Source: Phoronis australis (lineage: Eukaryota; Phoronida; Phoronidae). Taken from it: 64,000 nt of DNA. Under the pieces are notes generated by a model that did not search any database, was not told the DNA's origin, and saw nothing but the letters and a program-made list of their open reading frames with translations. Both the position numbers and the translations under genes were made by a program. The stretch spans positions 327,162 through 391,161 of the forward strand of contig NMRA01000132.1 of the NCBI GenBank assembly GCA_002633005.1, written 5' to 3'. This document shows, piece after piece, positions 36,682-49,800 of the stretch (its first letter is position 1; each line of letters begins with the position of its first letter).

Positions 36682-37825
36682 CCTCTGAACTTAAGGAATG
36701 AGGTGGTGTTTTGCTTTTCATTCAGTGAACAGCTTGTGTGTTGTCCGTTATTTTTATACATGTAATTCTATGTGTTGGTCATTGAAAGTAACTGGAACCA
36801 AGTGTGAGTTGTTGAAATTTATTAAGTCAGTACGGAAGCTTGATCAGAAGTAGACAAATGTGATATTGAATTATTAGTGATTTTTGTTGTGTGAATATCA
36901 AACCAGGCTTTTGTATGCTAATCAAGAAAATTTAATTAAGTCCCAGGTAAAGCTTGAAAAAGAATATTGTTTCTTTTCACCTTCTACTTATTACCTTTAA
37001 ATGTCTGAGTATCCCAAGTTCAACTGCCCGGCAGTGCCATCTTTTGGCATTTCTGTTGCTGGTCAAGAGGTCAGTTTTTGAAGTATTATTTTACACCTGT
37101 CGTCCTTAATTGTCTTAGGGTTCTCTTAAGTTTGTGCTTCTCATCTGAATATCAATTGGGATATCAGAAGTGGATTCAGAGGGTGGTACAGGGTGTCTAA
37201 TCCTTGGTGGTGGTCACTTTCATTGCTGCAACGGGAATCTGGTGTGAGTTTGTGTCCCAGTGGACTCCCTGATCATTATCCTAGATACACACCTGTCCAT
37301 TGCAAGAGACCTCTCTATGCGCCATTCAAGAGACTGCCATTCAGTAATTACCCGACTTGTCTCCATCGAGGTGCTGAAAACATCAGATATCTCAATGGTG
37401 TTTATTACTAGCAAAAAGGTATAAAACTACTGCAGGGGGTGAATGGAATAGTCTTTAGACTGCATTACAGTTGAATGTTGTGCATGCCTGTTTAGAGGAC
37501 ACTGATCATGTTGGGAATAACTGCAGTCAGTGGAATTTCTACTTAGGGACAAATAACTGTTACAAGCAACTAACACTGCCAGCTCATACACTTTAAATAT
37601 TGTGGAGCAAAATAATCCTCAGTTGCCCTAGTCAAAATTTAGAGCAAATAAGAAAAATCCAGTCTGTATGATTAAGTGATGCGTTCACTGACCACTGTGT
37701 GGAAAGACCAGTCCTTGAAGAGCAGGAACCACTGTGTGGCATGAGAAAATGTGTTGCTTATAGTATTATAGTACCAGTTTAGGATACACTTTGGTGGTAA
37801 AGTGAAATATAATTTTCTCATTTTT

Positions 37826-38881
37826 ATGCGCCCACATATTTATATGTGGACGCATTATGCCGTCATCTCTGTCCGTCCGTCCGTCCGTCCGTCCGGGCGG
37901 CGTCCGTCCGGCGTCCGGCGTCCGCTGCTCTATCTCCAAAACCCTTTGACATACGTTCATGAAATTTGGCACATATGTTCCATTCATGAATGGGACGGCA
38001 TGTGCGAACTTTCGGACGGATCCGACTACCGGTGTGCCCCCTAGTGGCAATTTTAGTTTTTTACGCTTACCTTTGTATCTTCAAAAGTCCTGAACGGATT
38101 TTCATGAAATTTGGTATGTAGGCACCTATTAGTGAGATGACGCTATCCTACTGTTTTCAGATGGATTCGACGTAGTTTGCGCCACCTAGTGGCCATTTTT
38201 ACTGTTTTCGAGTCTGTATTTTTGCGTCCACCCCTCTATCAACCAAACCGCTCAAAGGATGATTGTGAAAATTGGCGTGTATGTGCTTACTATAAGGAAG
38301 ACAGCTGACAATGATTTTCAGACGATTTGGACTACTGTGGCGCCTCCTAGTGGCAGTTTTGTTTTTTTGCGCCCATGGCTGTATCTCCCAAACCGTTTGC
38401 AGGATCTTTACTAAATTTAGCAAGTGTATTTATGTGATGTTGACAACGGACGATGACGACTTTAGGATGATTCTGATTACCGGTATGCCTCTAGTGGCAA
38501 TTTTAGTATTTGCCTCTAGTGGCAATTTTAGTATTTTACATTGACCTCTGTATTTTCATAGGTCTTCAGGTGTATACTTTGTGTTACTTCGTGACTGTGA
38601 AGGAAAAGTTCCAAGTAGAAATTTGTTTCTGGCATTCTAATGCTGTGCTAATCTCGTATGTTGGTAAATTTGTTTTTAATTCTATGTTTCTGTGGTGCTT
38701 TAAGCAACTGGTGTATAGGATGTGCTTGTATTATGAAGATTACTCACATTTTGCCCCTAGCCTATTGAGGAGACAATGACCATGCCTTTCCATTTTGCAA
38801 AGTATGCCCTCTACTGGCCACTTTATGGTACCAATAAACAACCCTAGAAGGATACCGTATGCGGTGCAATTGTGGGCGCAT
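37826..38881 (+). mobile_element. Non-autonomous repeat element with ATGCGCCCACA inverted termini (copy 1)
   Basis: The left end ATGCGCCCACA (37826-37836) and right end TGTGGGCGCAT (38871-38881) are perfect 11-bp inverted repeats. The left end itself folds: the terminus is followed by TGTGGACGCAT. Next come (GTCC)n and GGCGTCCG repeats, then degenerate blocks of about 100-200 bp with CTAGTGGCAATTTT and TCATGAAATTTGG. No coding capacity is seen; the Arg/Pro/Ser-rich frames come from the GTCC repeats. Related copies lie on the opposite strand near 49080-50267 and 51040-51345. Confidence 0.75.
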
Positions 38882-40776
38882 TTCAACGCTCCGCGTTGCT
38901 CTTGTTCATAAAGTTATGTAGCCGGCATTAATCCAGTGCTTTAGCATCTTCAGGTTCTGCCCCATAGTTACCACCATTAAATATTTAGAAAATAGTCAGC
39001 ATTCAAAACGATGTTGGTATAGCAGTTGAAAAAACTGCCATTTGTGACAGTTATTTTAACAGCAACTAATGCTTTCACCTCTTGGTGAGGTACTGTGCAG
39101 TTATAGTAGATGGCAGAACCCATTATGGACGTGATCCCTGATACATGGTTAAGTATCCTAATATTCTTTGTGTGTTTTGAATGATTTATAGGAATAAATA
39201 GGCAACATTGTTTGAATATTTACTTACTGGCTTTGTTGTTGTTTCAAGGTGGAATCAAATTCTACTCGGCAATGAATATTTTATTTTGACATGCAAGTAA
39301 TTATAATTTGATTGCATTCCTTGTGCCTCATTGGTTAACAGCTAACAATAATTTATAATTGACATTTAATGACTGAAATAAATAATGACTTTAAAACAGA
39401 TTTGGCTCTTACTTGATTTAGTAATACCATCATGACGATACTCTGCTGGAACAAGCTTCTTACACGTTACCTGATTTACACAAAACAAGAAATGAAGAAA
39501 TTAAAAGCAAAACCAAATGTGAAGCAGTACCACTACTGAATTGTGTAGTTAAGAATTTCTTTCCACATTAAACGGACAATCAATTTATTTCTAGAACGGA
39601 TGGTTAATGATTTCACATTGATCACGAAATTCCGTGTGTGGGGTAACTAACTAGCTGCCTGCAGTTGATTCTTGCAAGTTGTAGGTAACACTAATAAAAG
39701 GAATACAGAAAAACGAATCTACAACTTCATGAATGGGCGTGCAAAACAGGAATAAATAAATGTAAATGACAGCACAAGTTCAGCGAGCATAACACAGTGT
39801 AAATATTTAACTTCAGTCATCTAACAGAAAAGACTCAATAAATAAGTGTTGTGTGTGTATCATTACAAGGTAACATAGGCTACACTTGATTGTCTTTACC
39901 ATGTTGACCAGCTGAGACATTTGATTGGTTCTTAATGACGACTTCCAGCTCAAGAACCAGACAGATGTCTTAGCCAGTTGAACTGGTGGAACTGGTGAAG
40001 TCGATAAGAGTGCAGTCATTGAGACAAATGGAGGAATATTCTCATTTGTTCTTCATGTTACTAAGCAACTTTCTACACATTCCTGGATCAAGCTCTACGT
40101 TTCACAGACATAGCTTCCACTAGGTACAATGTGCCTTACAATTCTCATTTCCACAACTCGTAACTAAGTCACACTCACTACAAATGTAATATTTCTAATC
40201 ACAAAATCTCTGCACTAGACTGTCAAGAGGGATGCATTTTTCAACCCAACTTGCTAAGCTATCGCCATGGTCCAGCACTACCACTTGAACACAATTCCTT
40301 CTTCTTCAACCAAACTTTGTTTGCACTATCACTGCCACAGTTACTAACTGCCACAGAGAATGGTTAAGACTAAACACGACCTAACACATGGAAGCCCACA
40401 TACAGTACTCTCCATACTATTGTGTAGCATAAATGCCAACGGTCTTCAAAGAATGCTTGGCAAACAGTAGCACTCACTGATAAAGCCACTATCAACCGTG
40501 ATCTGATGTGAAAAAGATCAACGTTCTTCACATTTGCCTCGTTTATCTGTGTTTATCCCTACTTTAAATTGAAATTGGTTAAAAAACCTAATGGACATAC
40601 ACTGCCTTGGAGATTGAAACTGAACCACCAAGTCAACCAACTTAATTGGCCTTGTCCGAAACAAGATCAGTTTGTTCTTCTCAAGCCTAAAAATCAATGA
40701 TTTCTAATCCAAATAAGGAACAAGACGAGACCAATTTTTAACGGCAAGCTGTTTTTTTTAATAAAAAAGGCGAAGG

Positions 40777-40782
40777 TTTATT
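40777..40782 (-). terminator. AATAAA polyadenylation signal of the NDRG gene
   Basis: The minus strand reads AATAAA 25 nt after the TAA stop (40807-40809), implying a very short 3' untranslated region if it is used. Confidence 0.5.
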
Positions 40783-40806
40783 GCCCCTTTTAAACTGTAA
40801 CCTCGC

Positions 40807-43800
40807 TTACATCACTTCCTGTGCATGAAGCACTGTGGGTTTGTCATTGAGGCTGTTCTTGACGTGAAGGGCGTGTATCTTGGCCTGGTTTAAAGTAGGA
40901 ACTGCAAGTAAAACGTAAGCAAGTCATTTTTATAGCAGAATAGATGTTTACATCACATTTCCTTGAATTGCAGAACAGCAGTTTAAGCATCAACAATACA
41001 GTGATTAAAGGACTATGTGCAAAAATTCTAAATTCTCAGTTGCATAAATGCTTTGAATGATAACCAGTCCAGTTAAATATTAGACATCAAGTACACCATG
41101 AAGTAAATCAATACTACAGGCAAGCACGAACAGATAAAAGAAAATGCCTATCATAAGTTATGTCAATACTTTGTAACGTGCTCAACTCATAAAAGACATA
41201 ATTCGATCATATGGTGCGAGTTTTGACCAGTACTGCCCTCTTGTAAACAGCTGCTTACCATAACCCATTCCTTGTAAGAAAAGTCGGATTGCCTCAGCCA
41301 ATCTCTCTGGCTGTTCCTCCAGTACCATTCCACCACAGTCACCAAGCTTAAAGAGACACAGATATTCAGGTCAAAAACATCACAGAATTTTTTTAAATGT
41401 TAGGTGAACTAGTAAACACCATAGTTCACCTAGTTAAAACATAAAGATATTTGACACGAAAAGCTGTCCACTATCAAATCCTAATTCATGAGAGATTTCA
41501 CAACTATAGTCAGGTAAAGAAAAGCACCACAGTGGTGACATGGTACACAATAAACATTATGGGGTGCCCCTACATTTATGTACTGCAAGGAATACACTAC
41601 TTAAAGGATACCAATCATTCGTGGCACAAAACTAGTAAATTTTACACAACGTTCAACAGTGACATCAAAATTGTTCCAGAGGCAGACGGTGCCCTCCTGA
41701 CGCCTGCTCAACTCTGTGAATAACCTTCAAGGAATTAGGCAGAGAAATCAGAGAATCCAAAAAGCAGGCATCAAATGTTAGGAAACAGAGGAGTCCCATA
41801 ATGCACTTCTCTAGTTTATGAAAATGTACAGAGGAGTACAAATAGTAGCCTACCTTGACGCCCCTGTGTGAACGATTACCCTAAAACTTAGCGAGCCAGT
41901 TAGGAACCACTGTGTGTTAAGCTCCAACTGACCTCCAAATTTCACACTGTTTGGATAGTTCTGCTTGTCACCTCATCGCAAAACTTATACCAACATGCAG
42001 AGCCAACAACTGGCGGGGGTGCACGCAAAATCAGGGAGTCACCTTGCGCGTGCGTTGCAACCGTTTAGGAGAAAAACAATTAATAAATGTCATTTTCTTG
42101 CATAATTCTCCGCCTTTTGTAACAAAAAAAAGTGTCTTAGATATCTTTTGAAAACAGTACGCTTGTGACACGCGCACGCACCATTTCCTAATTTTTTGCG
42201 ACATCTCTCGGCAGCTTCGCAAGATCAAAGTTTACTAAAAAATTATAATGAAGAGAAAACAATTCTAATAATTTGTTGTGATATGTACGCAAGCTTGTGA
42301 TTGAAGAATCGGTGAAAAAAGACACTGGTCAATAGCAGAAGATTGCTTCACAACTTTAGCAGCAGAATAACAGCAGAACGCCAATTTTTCCAGCACCAGT
42401 AAATAATTCAGTTTACACTAATTTTGTGTCAGATTTTATCTGGTCAGTTTTCTACCCAAAGCTGTATATTTAGTATACAGCTTTGCACCATGACTACCTA
42501 AACCCAGCTTCAGGGAGATGATGGCAACATAATATGAGTGTGACAACATCAAAAGAAAAGAAGTGACCAATGCACTGAAATTACAAGAAATTTTACCGCA
42601 CTTTACCAGTTTTTATCAAATTTTCACTGATTGATCTGCCTTTGCATATTAACTGAGAGCACTACTAGACAGAGTACCTCGATCCAGGTAGATCGTGTGG
42701 GGTCCATCCTCCCATTCATGGCCACCACATCGTCGAGATGGGGAGAGTGTGAGCCCACAGCCAACAGCACCTCACACGGGAAGTTGGAGACCTCCTTCTT
42801 CTTCTGAGCATTTAGTTCTCGTACAATACCGAGGTCGTGGCGCCTGAGGCAACAGACAAAGCAAGTGTGAAAAGGACATTTAGCATGCAATAAAAACATT
42901 AGTGTGATGTAAATACTACCCTATGAATGAGAGTAAGCTGTGGATATACAGAATTTAGCAGTGATGGATGCCATTACCGTTGGTGATCTGCAAACACATC
43001 TCCAGACTTATTGCTACAATTTAACGGAAGTTGTAACAGTTTTTGATTCATAAAATTTTGATACTACGAGTGACTATGTTTAACTCGTCACTGCTTAACT
43101 CATCAGTCAGCGTAAGTCCTTAACTCTTTTTCGGCCATGCACGTTCCCACACGCATACACGTAAAAGTTTCCATAAGCATTAGTCTATGTTCATGCTAAC
43201 TTATTGCCGAATAAAAAACTTGCGTCACTGTCGCGGAAACATGCCTAAACATTACCACCAAGTTTGCTTTGCTAGACAAAGCGGTACATGGAATTTCAGA
43301 TATCAAACCCCAGGGCATGTATTCGAAAAATGGCCCAATTCTGCCTTGGTACCCCACATAACAAAGGAAGCAGAGAGTCTGTAGCAATGTCAATATGGAA
43401 TGAGAACTAACAGGGGAGATAATGTTATCAGTGGCACCATCAGTTGCTATTTACTGTATTTTACAGATTAGCAAATAACGTAGTACCGAAATGTCATGTT
43501 TCTCACAAAGTTTTGATTTTATACTCATTGCCAGTTTATTTTGTGACTCCTAATGTAGGCCAATGAAATTGTCCACATGTAAGCCAATGGTTATAATTTT
43601 GAAAGGGGGAGGGGCGTGTTTGCAAAAATTCATGGTAGCCAGCAGACTGTGGATTTCACAAAAAGACCAGGGGTGCCTGTTTTAACAAAGCTAAGACAGT
43701 TGTATCTTATATTTTATCCAAAATTAATTCATTGCGATTTATGAATATGACCAGTTAGACCGTGTAAATATGGTTAACAGTAGAATAGATGTAATTCAAG

Positions 43801-46800
43801 AGCACAGTGTTACTTTCGCAGCCACCTGCCTACAACCGAGTGGACATACAACCTTTGATAAAACAAGTACCAGAGATGCACAACTCACTTTATGTATGCC
43901 TCTGTGAACAAGGCGAGGTTGTGCGGGTTGATCTTCTTCAGGTTGTGCAAGTACATATGGACTAGGTCAGAATTAGTCATCATGGTTTCCTGTAAAGGCA
44001 CATTTCAGCAATTTGATTATTGACAATCTTAAAGACAGTCACCAACAACATAATGTTAACGGAACGACTCTTAAGAACCCAGACACTCAAATGAAGTCCC
44101 AGGGCAATAAATGGCATTTGTCTGGACGTCATTAAGAAGCTGACTTAACACAATATTCAGCAACCTACGATTAAAAGATGAGCTTGCATAGTTATTGTCA
44201 ACATTAACTCTTTCACTGCCAAATGTGTCTCTTGGCGACTTTCTCAGTCACTCAGCTGAACATGTCAATCAAGTTGGGTACGTACTAACCCACTCTTGAC
44301 ACAGCAAATTGTGCATTTAAAGGAAATTAACAACAACTGAACACCATAAATAACACAATGACAGTTTTACCGAATTCTGACTCATAGTCCAATATATAGA
44401 GTTTTTCCCAATTTTCAAACAATTGGCTCTTTAATTACTCTTAATGCAAAGGTCACTAAACAATCCAACGTCCATGTTTGTTCGATTCAAACTCCGCATG
44501 ATTCTGATTTGGGATCTAATTTTGAAATGTCACACAAAGTATGTAACAGGGTGGATTTCAACCAAAACTTGCCTTGAATATCACAATTAGAAATTAATAC
44601 TTTTGAGCTCTCACGGAATGCTTCCCATTTCAACAACTTGCAGAAAATTGTTTCCTATGGCTAGCATACTGACCGTTCCAAACCAGTGCCACAGCAGGTA
44701 GTCCTCGCAGAAGTGAGTCATCACACCACCCTTCATGTACCACGAGTTCAACTGGAACAAACGTTTACCTTTAGTCATCCACAATGACATCTGCACCCAA
44801 AGCCACAACAAAAATGCCGTCCATCCACCCAGCCATCAGAGGAATTTTACAGGCACTTCGCCATACAATCAGATATCCTCGCCTGACTACACAGATCCAA
44901 AGTAAATAATGCACATATGCTGTGTCTTGCGGGCTCATGCTGACCTTTTGTGCTTTTGGGCATGCGCATTAGAAATGTGAAAGGATGCTGTTTGTCATTT
45001 TGAAACACGATTAATTTTATTCTTTTTATTCTTTTCCTGGCTTTTCTTGAGAAACGGAAGACGTTCAGGGCTTGGAATGACCCATGAAAAAAAGGAAAAT
45101 TTTCCAGGCAATGTATCATTCTAGAAAAAGTAGGGTTATGTGACAGAAATATTTTTGTGTCGTAAAATTTAACTGTATGAAATTTTTTTGGCATGAATAA
45201 ACTTAAGTCAAAATAATGATTAAGAGATGAAAAAAAGAGGAAACTGGAAATCAAAAAGAGGAAATCCTCAAAATTCTAAGCCCTGATGTTGAACACCTTG
45301 CTTTGTTTATGGTATGTTAATCAACGAGACATCAGTGTCTAGCCAATGTTGAGGGGAGGAGCGTAGTCTAACCAAGAATGTCCAGCAATATATCAACTTT
45401 CTTCAATGTCTATAAAAGCTGGGTGAATCAAAAACAATAACCAACTACAGTAAAGTTACGTCAAATTAGAGCACATTATGACGGAATGGTAAAATTTAAC
45501 TTTGTCCAAATTTTTAACAAGAGTAACCAAGAAGACAATTTTACGTGATTATTTGAAAACTTTATGGCTGTCATGAGCAAACACACGATGAGATTTTAAT
45601 CATTTTTGGTAATACAGCGAGCGTTTGAAAAATGGAAAAAATGCCAATTTTGGCCATCATTTTTGTTCTGATTAGAGAAAACCTTACTGTACTTAATACT
45701 AGGACATGTCACAGTGGGAAACTGGTATATTTCACCCTAATCTAATGCAAGTGTCAACAACTGTTGTGACTGGCTGATATTTGTCACATTTCAGGAATTC
45801 ACAATCCACAAAATATGTTCACAGACGGTAAAATGAATATTTTTGCTAGTAAGTCTTGTTACCTCATTGCTTTTACTTGTTCAGGATGGCATCTGGTGCT
45901 GCCACCTTGTGCTTATTTGTTCAGTCCCTCTCCCACGTTTGAAGTTTAATTAAAGTTGAAATGAAGTGGCATGATTTCTCGTTGCCTGGACATTATGAAA
46001 AATACTTAAGGCCTCCAGAGAACAAACAAATGAACAGGACTGCTTTAGATTTCAATTAATTCAAGATAAAGCAGGCATTACCCCCCCCCCATGTGTGAAT
46101 CTCACCTTTTGATAACCCCACTCCATCCATCCTGACTGAGACGCTGAACAGTTGACAAGGACAAGAGAATCAATCATCTTGGGATACTTCAGCTGTCAAC
46201 AGAGAGCAGTTACATCAAACAAATCATCATTCATATTCTCATCACCATCATCACCATTCACAGACCACAAGGGCATTCTCATTGAAAGTGTCATTTTCTC
46301 ATCAGTGCATCGATTTTATCATGCGCAACAATTCTTTTCTCATGTGCTGCAACTCTACTTTTCTCAAAAAGAGCATTACGTTCCAAGCTGTGGTGTACAG
46401 ACAAATTTTAGTATTAAAATATCAAGAATGTGCCATTATCTTTTTCAACAGATGGTAAAAATAGTCATTCTAATTCAGTGACAAATAAGATAAATTGTTG
46501 GCAAAGCTGAAACAAATAATCATTATGAAACAGCATGTACACGACTTACAAGATCCGATCCTAATGTTCACCGAAAACCTCGTGACCTGGGGTAGTTTAT
46601 AAGCAGTTTTGCAAACTGAGTTTATATAATATTTAGTGGTAACTATAGACTCAGAACACCGATTGTCAAGCTGACCTATTGCCACAGGTGCAATCCCAGC
46701 CACCAGTACTGAACATGACCAACACTCAAAAAACGCCCACTACATGAAGAGAAAACTTCTTTTCCTCGAGCCTATTAGCACCAGCATGACATGGCCAAGT

Positions 46801-49800
46801 ACACTAACAAAGTCTTTGTCTCTACTCACAGCAAACCTCGCGAGGACATTTGCCCCAGCTCCTACACCAAATCCAATCACTTGCTTCAGCCTACAATGAC
46901 AACATTGACAACTGTATCAGTAAAGTTCTCACTTTGAAGATATTATTAATAAGTAAAAAAGTGCTGACATAAAGTCACATAGTCTTGTTTTCAGTTGATA
47001 CTGGCTGACATTTAGAAAACCTCATAAACTGTAGAAATTTCTAATCGTGGACTATGCACCTATTTCAGAGGCGGCTTCTCTGTGTGGAAATTCTTTGTAA
47101 TTCCAAGAATCATTTTCATTCTTGGTTGATTTTCTGATTTTTTAGTAACGTGCAAATGTCCTGCGAAATTAACTGACCAACAATGAATTTGAGAGCACCA
47201 AAATTCTGAGAAGACTTTTGGTTACGGCGACAGTTCAAAAATCTCAAAAAGGAATTCACCACACTTATGTCAAGTAAAAATCCTTCAATTTGGGACAAAA
47301 ACAACTGCAAAAATTGCAATATTTCTGTTTTTCAAAAATGTTTACCACACACTTATAAATACGCAGTCTGTAGCACACCCTTGAGAAAGAGCGCATCGCT
47401 CGATACGTGGGGATATTTTAATATATTTTAGTACCGACACTCGTCATTTTAGTTTTACTAGTTTTACTATTCTATATCAAAATTTTACCAAATGTTGTTT
47501 GGTAATAGGAACGCCCTATAAACCATGTCAGAAGCTAAGCACATTATTCTTGAAAAGTTACTTTTATTGAGAAATTTGTGTCCCAAATTGAAGAATTGGC
47601 CACCCCCACATCAGCATTTAGCGCATAATGCAACAACAGGACTCTAGCAACAGGCGGTCATAATTTGATTACGTTGGCAAAAAGTGAGTATAAGCGCAAG
47701 AGTGAGCATGAAACTATCCGAGACTGATAGGTCAGCATGTCTGATAGGTCAGCATGTCTGATAGGTCAGCATGTCTGATAGGTTAGCATGTCGACATAGG
47801 AAGAAACTGAAATCTCAAAGCATTAATGCAAATTTTAATTCATTGTCACATACGTTCGTGTCATTGTAAATGTCAGCGTGTGTGCAATAACCTTCGGCCC
47901 ATAACTTCCTTGTAGACTCGGGTTGCGTCATGTATATATGCAGCTGACATGGATCAACACGTGCCATGTCAACTTGTACTGTGTCAAGAGTTGATCATGT
48001 AAAGACAGCATCTGACACGGTCTCAAACTGACACACCACTTATGGTTGACTGTTTACACACTAATGATGCTATCCATTTAGGTGGAGAGTAGTCACAGAA
48101 CAAGATGATTGCCTAACTTGCACTACTATAAGAGCAAGTCAATTTGCACGGAGTTAAGTTCCAACAGCAGAAATAGTAGCTGCATGTCCGTTTGTGCCAT
48201 GTCAGAGATAACATGTAAAAAGCCTGTTAGTCACTACTGCAAGTAATCAATGAAAGGGGGCATAACGCAGCCTCCATAGGGATTCAACATGGCCTTACTT
48301 ATAGTGTTCCAAGACAGCAGGAACCATCTCTGATAGCTGATCCATGGTTGGGTAAACAAATCTATAAATAGAACAGTCCAATACATTAAATGCACGCAGG
48401 GTAAATTAAGATAAACGAGGAAAGTTCAAGACTGACTCAACGTTGATTGATTTGTTTTCAGGAAATAACTGTAATGAGTGCAGGATAGGCATATATCTTT
48501 GTAGTTGCCTACTTAAAATGCAGATGAAGGAGCACGGAGTGTGCACATTGCATGCTATATATGAGAACACAACAATGACAAATCAAACTGATTACCATGC
48601 AATTGTAAAAGGGCAATGAAATGCTGAAATAGATAAGCTTTACGCCATGCAGGACACAAAAATTCCCAGTACAGAGTAAATAATGTGAAGGCGATGCAAA
48701 AATCATAATTCCCAGAAAAATGCATGCAAACGAGAACAGGAAATTAACCCAGTTGTACTCAATTCATCTCTACCCAATTACTGCTGTCATTTATTGATTT
48801 GGCATTTCACAAGATAATAACACAATCCAATAAGATAGTACCAAAAATAACTCAAAGGGAATCATTTCCGCAAGCTTTAATGCTCAGTTATAATACAGTC
48901 TGGCGGTCATGAACCACTAACATCCATGCAAAACTGCTACTTTGGAGACTTACAGGGTATCAAGCTCAAGGTCATTCTTCAGAGTACTGTCCAGAAAAAG
49001 AAGAGCAACGCCAATCATTGAAATACATTCTTGACTTCACAAAGGGTGTGCTTCTAGGGAAATTTTTCAGTATCATAAAAATAGCAATTAGATGGCGCAG
49101 AATAGGTCAAACCCCTCCAAAGGATACTGAGGCAAATGTAATAAATATTTATAATTGCAACTAAGGGGCACAGTTGTTGTCGGATTGGTTTGAAACTCGT
49201 CGTCATCTCTAGAAACACATCTAGTATCAAAATCTCCCAAAGATCTTTCAAAGGGCTGAGGAGATACAGGCATAGACACAAAAACTCCCACTAGGGTGTT
49301 GCAGCAATAGTTTGCAGTCTTCTCATCAAAAACAAATCTGCCAATTTCTATAATGGTCCATTGAGTGGTTTAGCCGATAGAGAGGTCAACGTCAAAACAT
49401 CCTTAATAACACTTAAAAATGACTACCAGGTGGCCCTGAATACATCTAATACATCCCAAAAGAGAAAACTTCGTTGTCTCCTTAATAGAAACCTATTTGC
49501 AAAAATTCATTGAAAATCTATCAAGGGACTGCAAAGGAAAAGAGGCAAATGTAAAAAACTAAAATGCCACTTGGGGGCAGAGCAGTAACCAAATCAGCCT
49601 GAAAACTGTTGCCATCTGTTGCCAGCTTCATAGGAACACGCCTTCCAAATTTCATTAAGATCCTGTAAGGTGCAGGGCTTGGAATGACCAATGACAAAAA
49701 ACGCGGAAACTTTTACGGCCCAAATCATGCCCGATAACCAGCCTTTGAAATGGTCAATGTGAACCTTTCCGCGACAAAAATCGGCCGGGAGGACTAAAAA

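Larger units (their letters stand above)
36682..40806. other. Intergenic region between the convergent P450 and NDRG genes
   Basis: It holds the P450 3' untranslated region (end not located; AATAAA motifs occur only further down, for example near 38832 and 39183-39186, so the polyadenylation site is uncertain) and one full repeat element at 37826-38881. No additional gene is supported. Confidence 0.5.

Noticed and set aside
37802-38050. Arg/Pro/Ser-rich frames on both strands
   Set aside because: They are created by the GTCC/GGCGTCCG repeats of a non-coding element.
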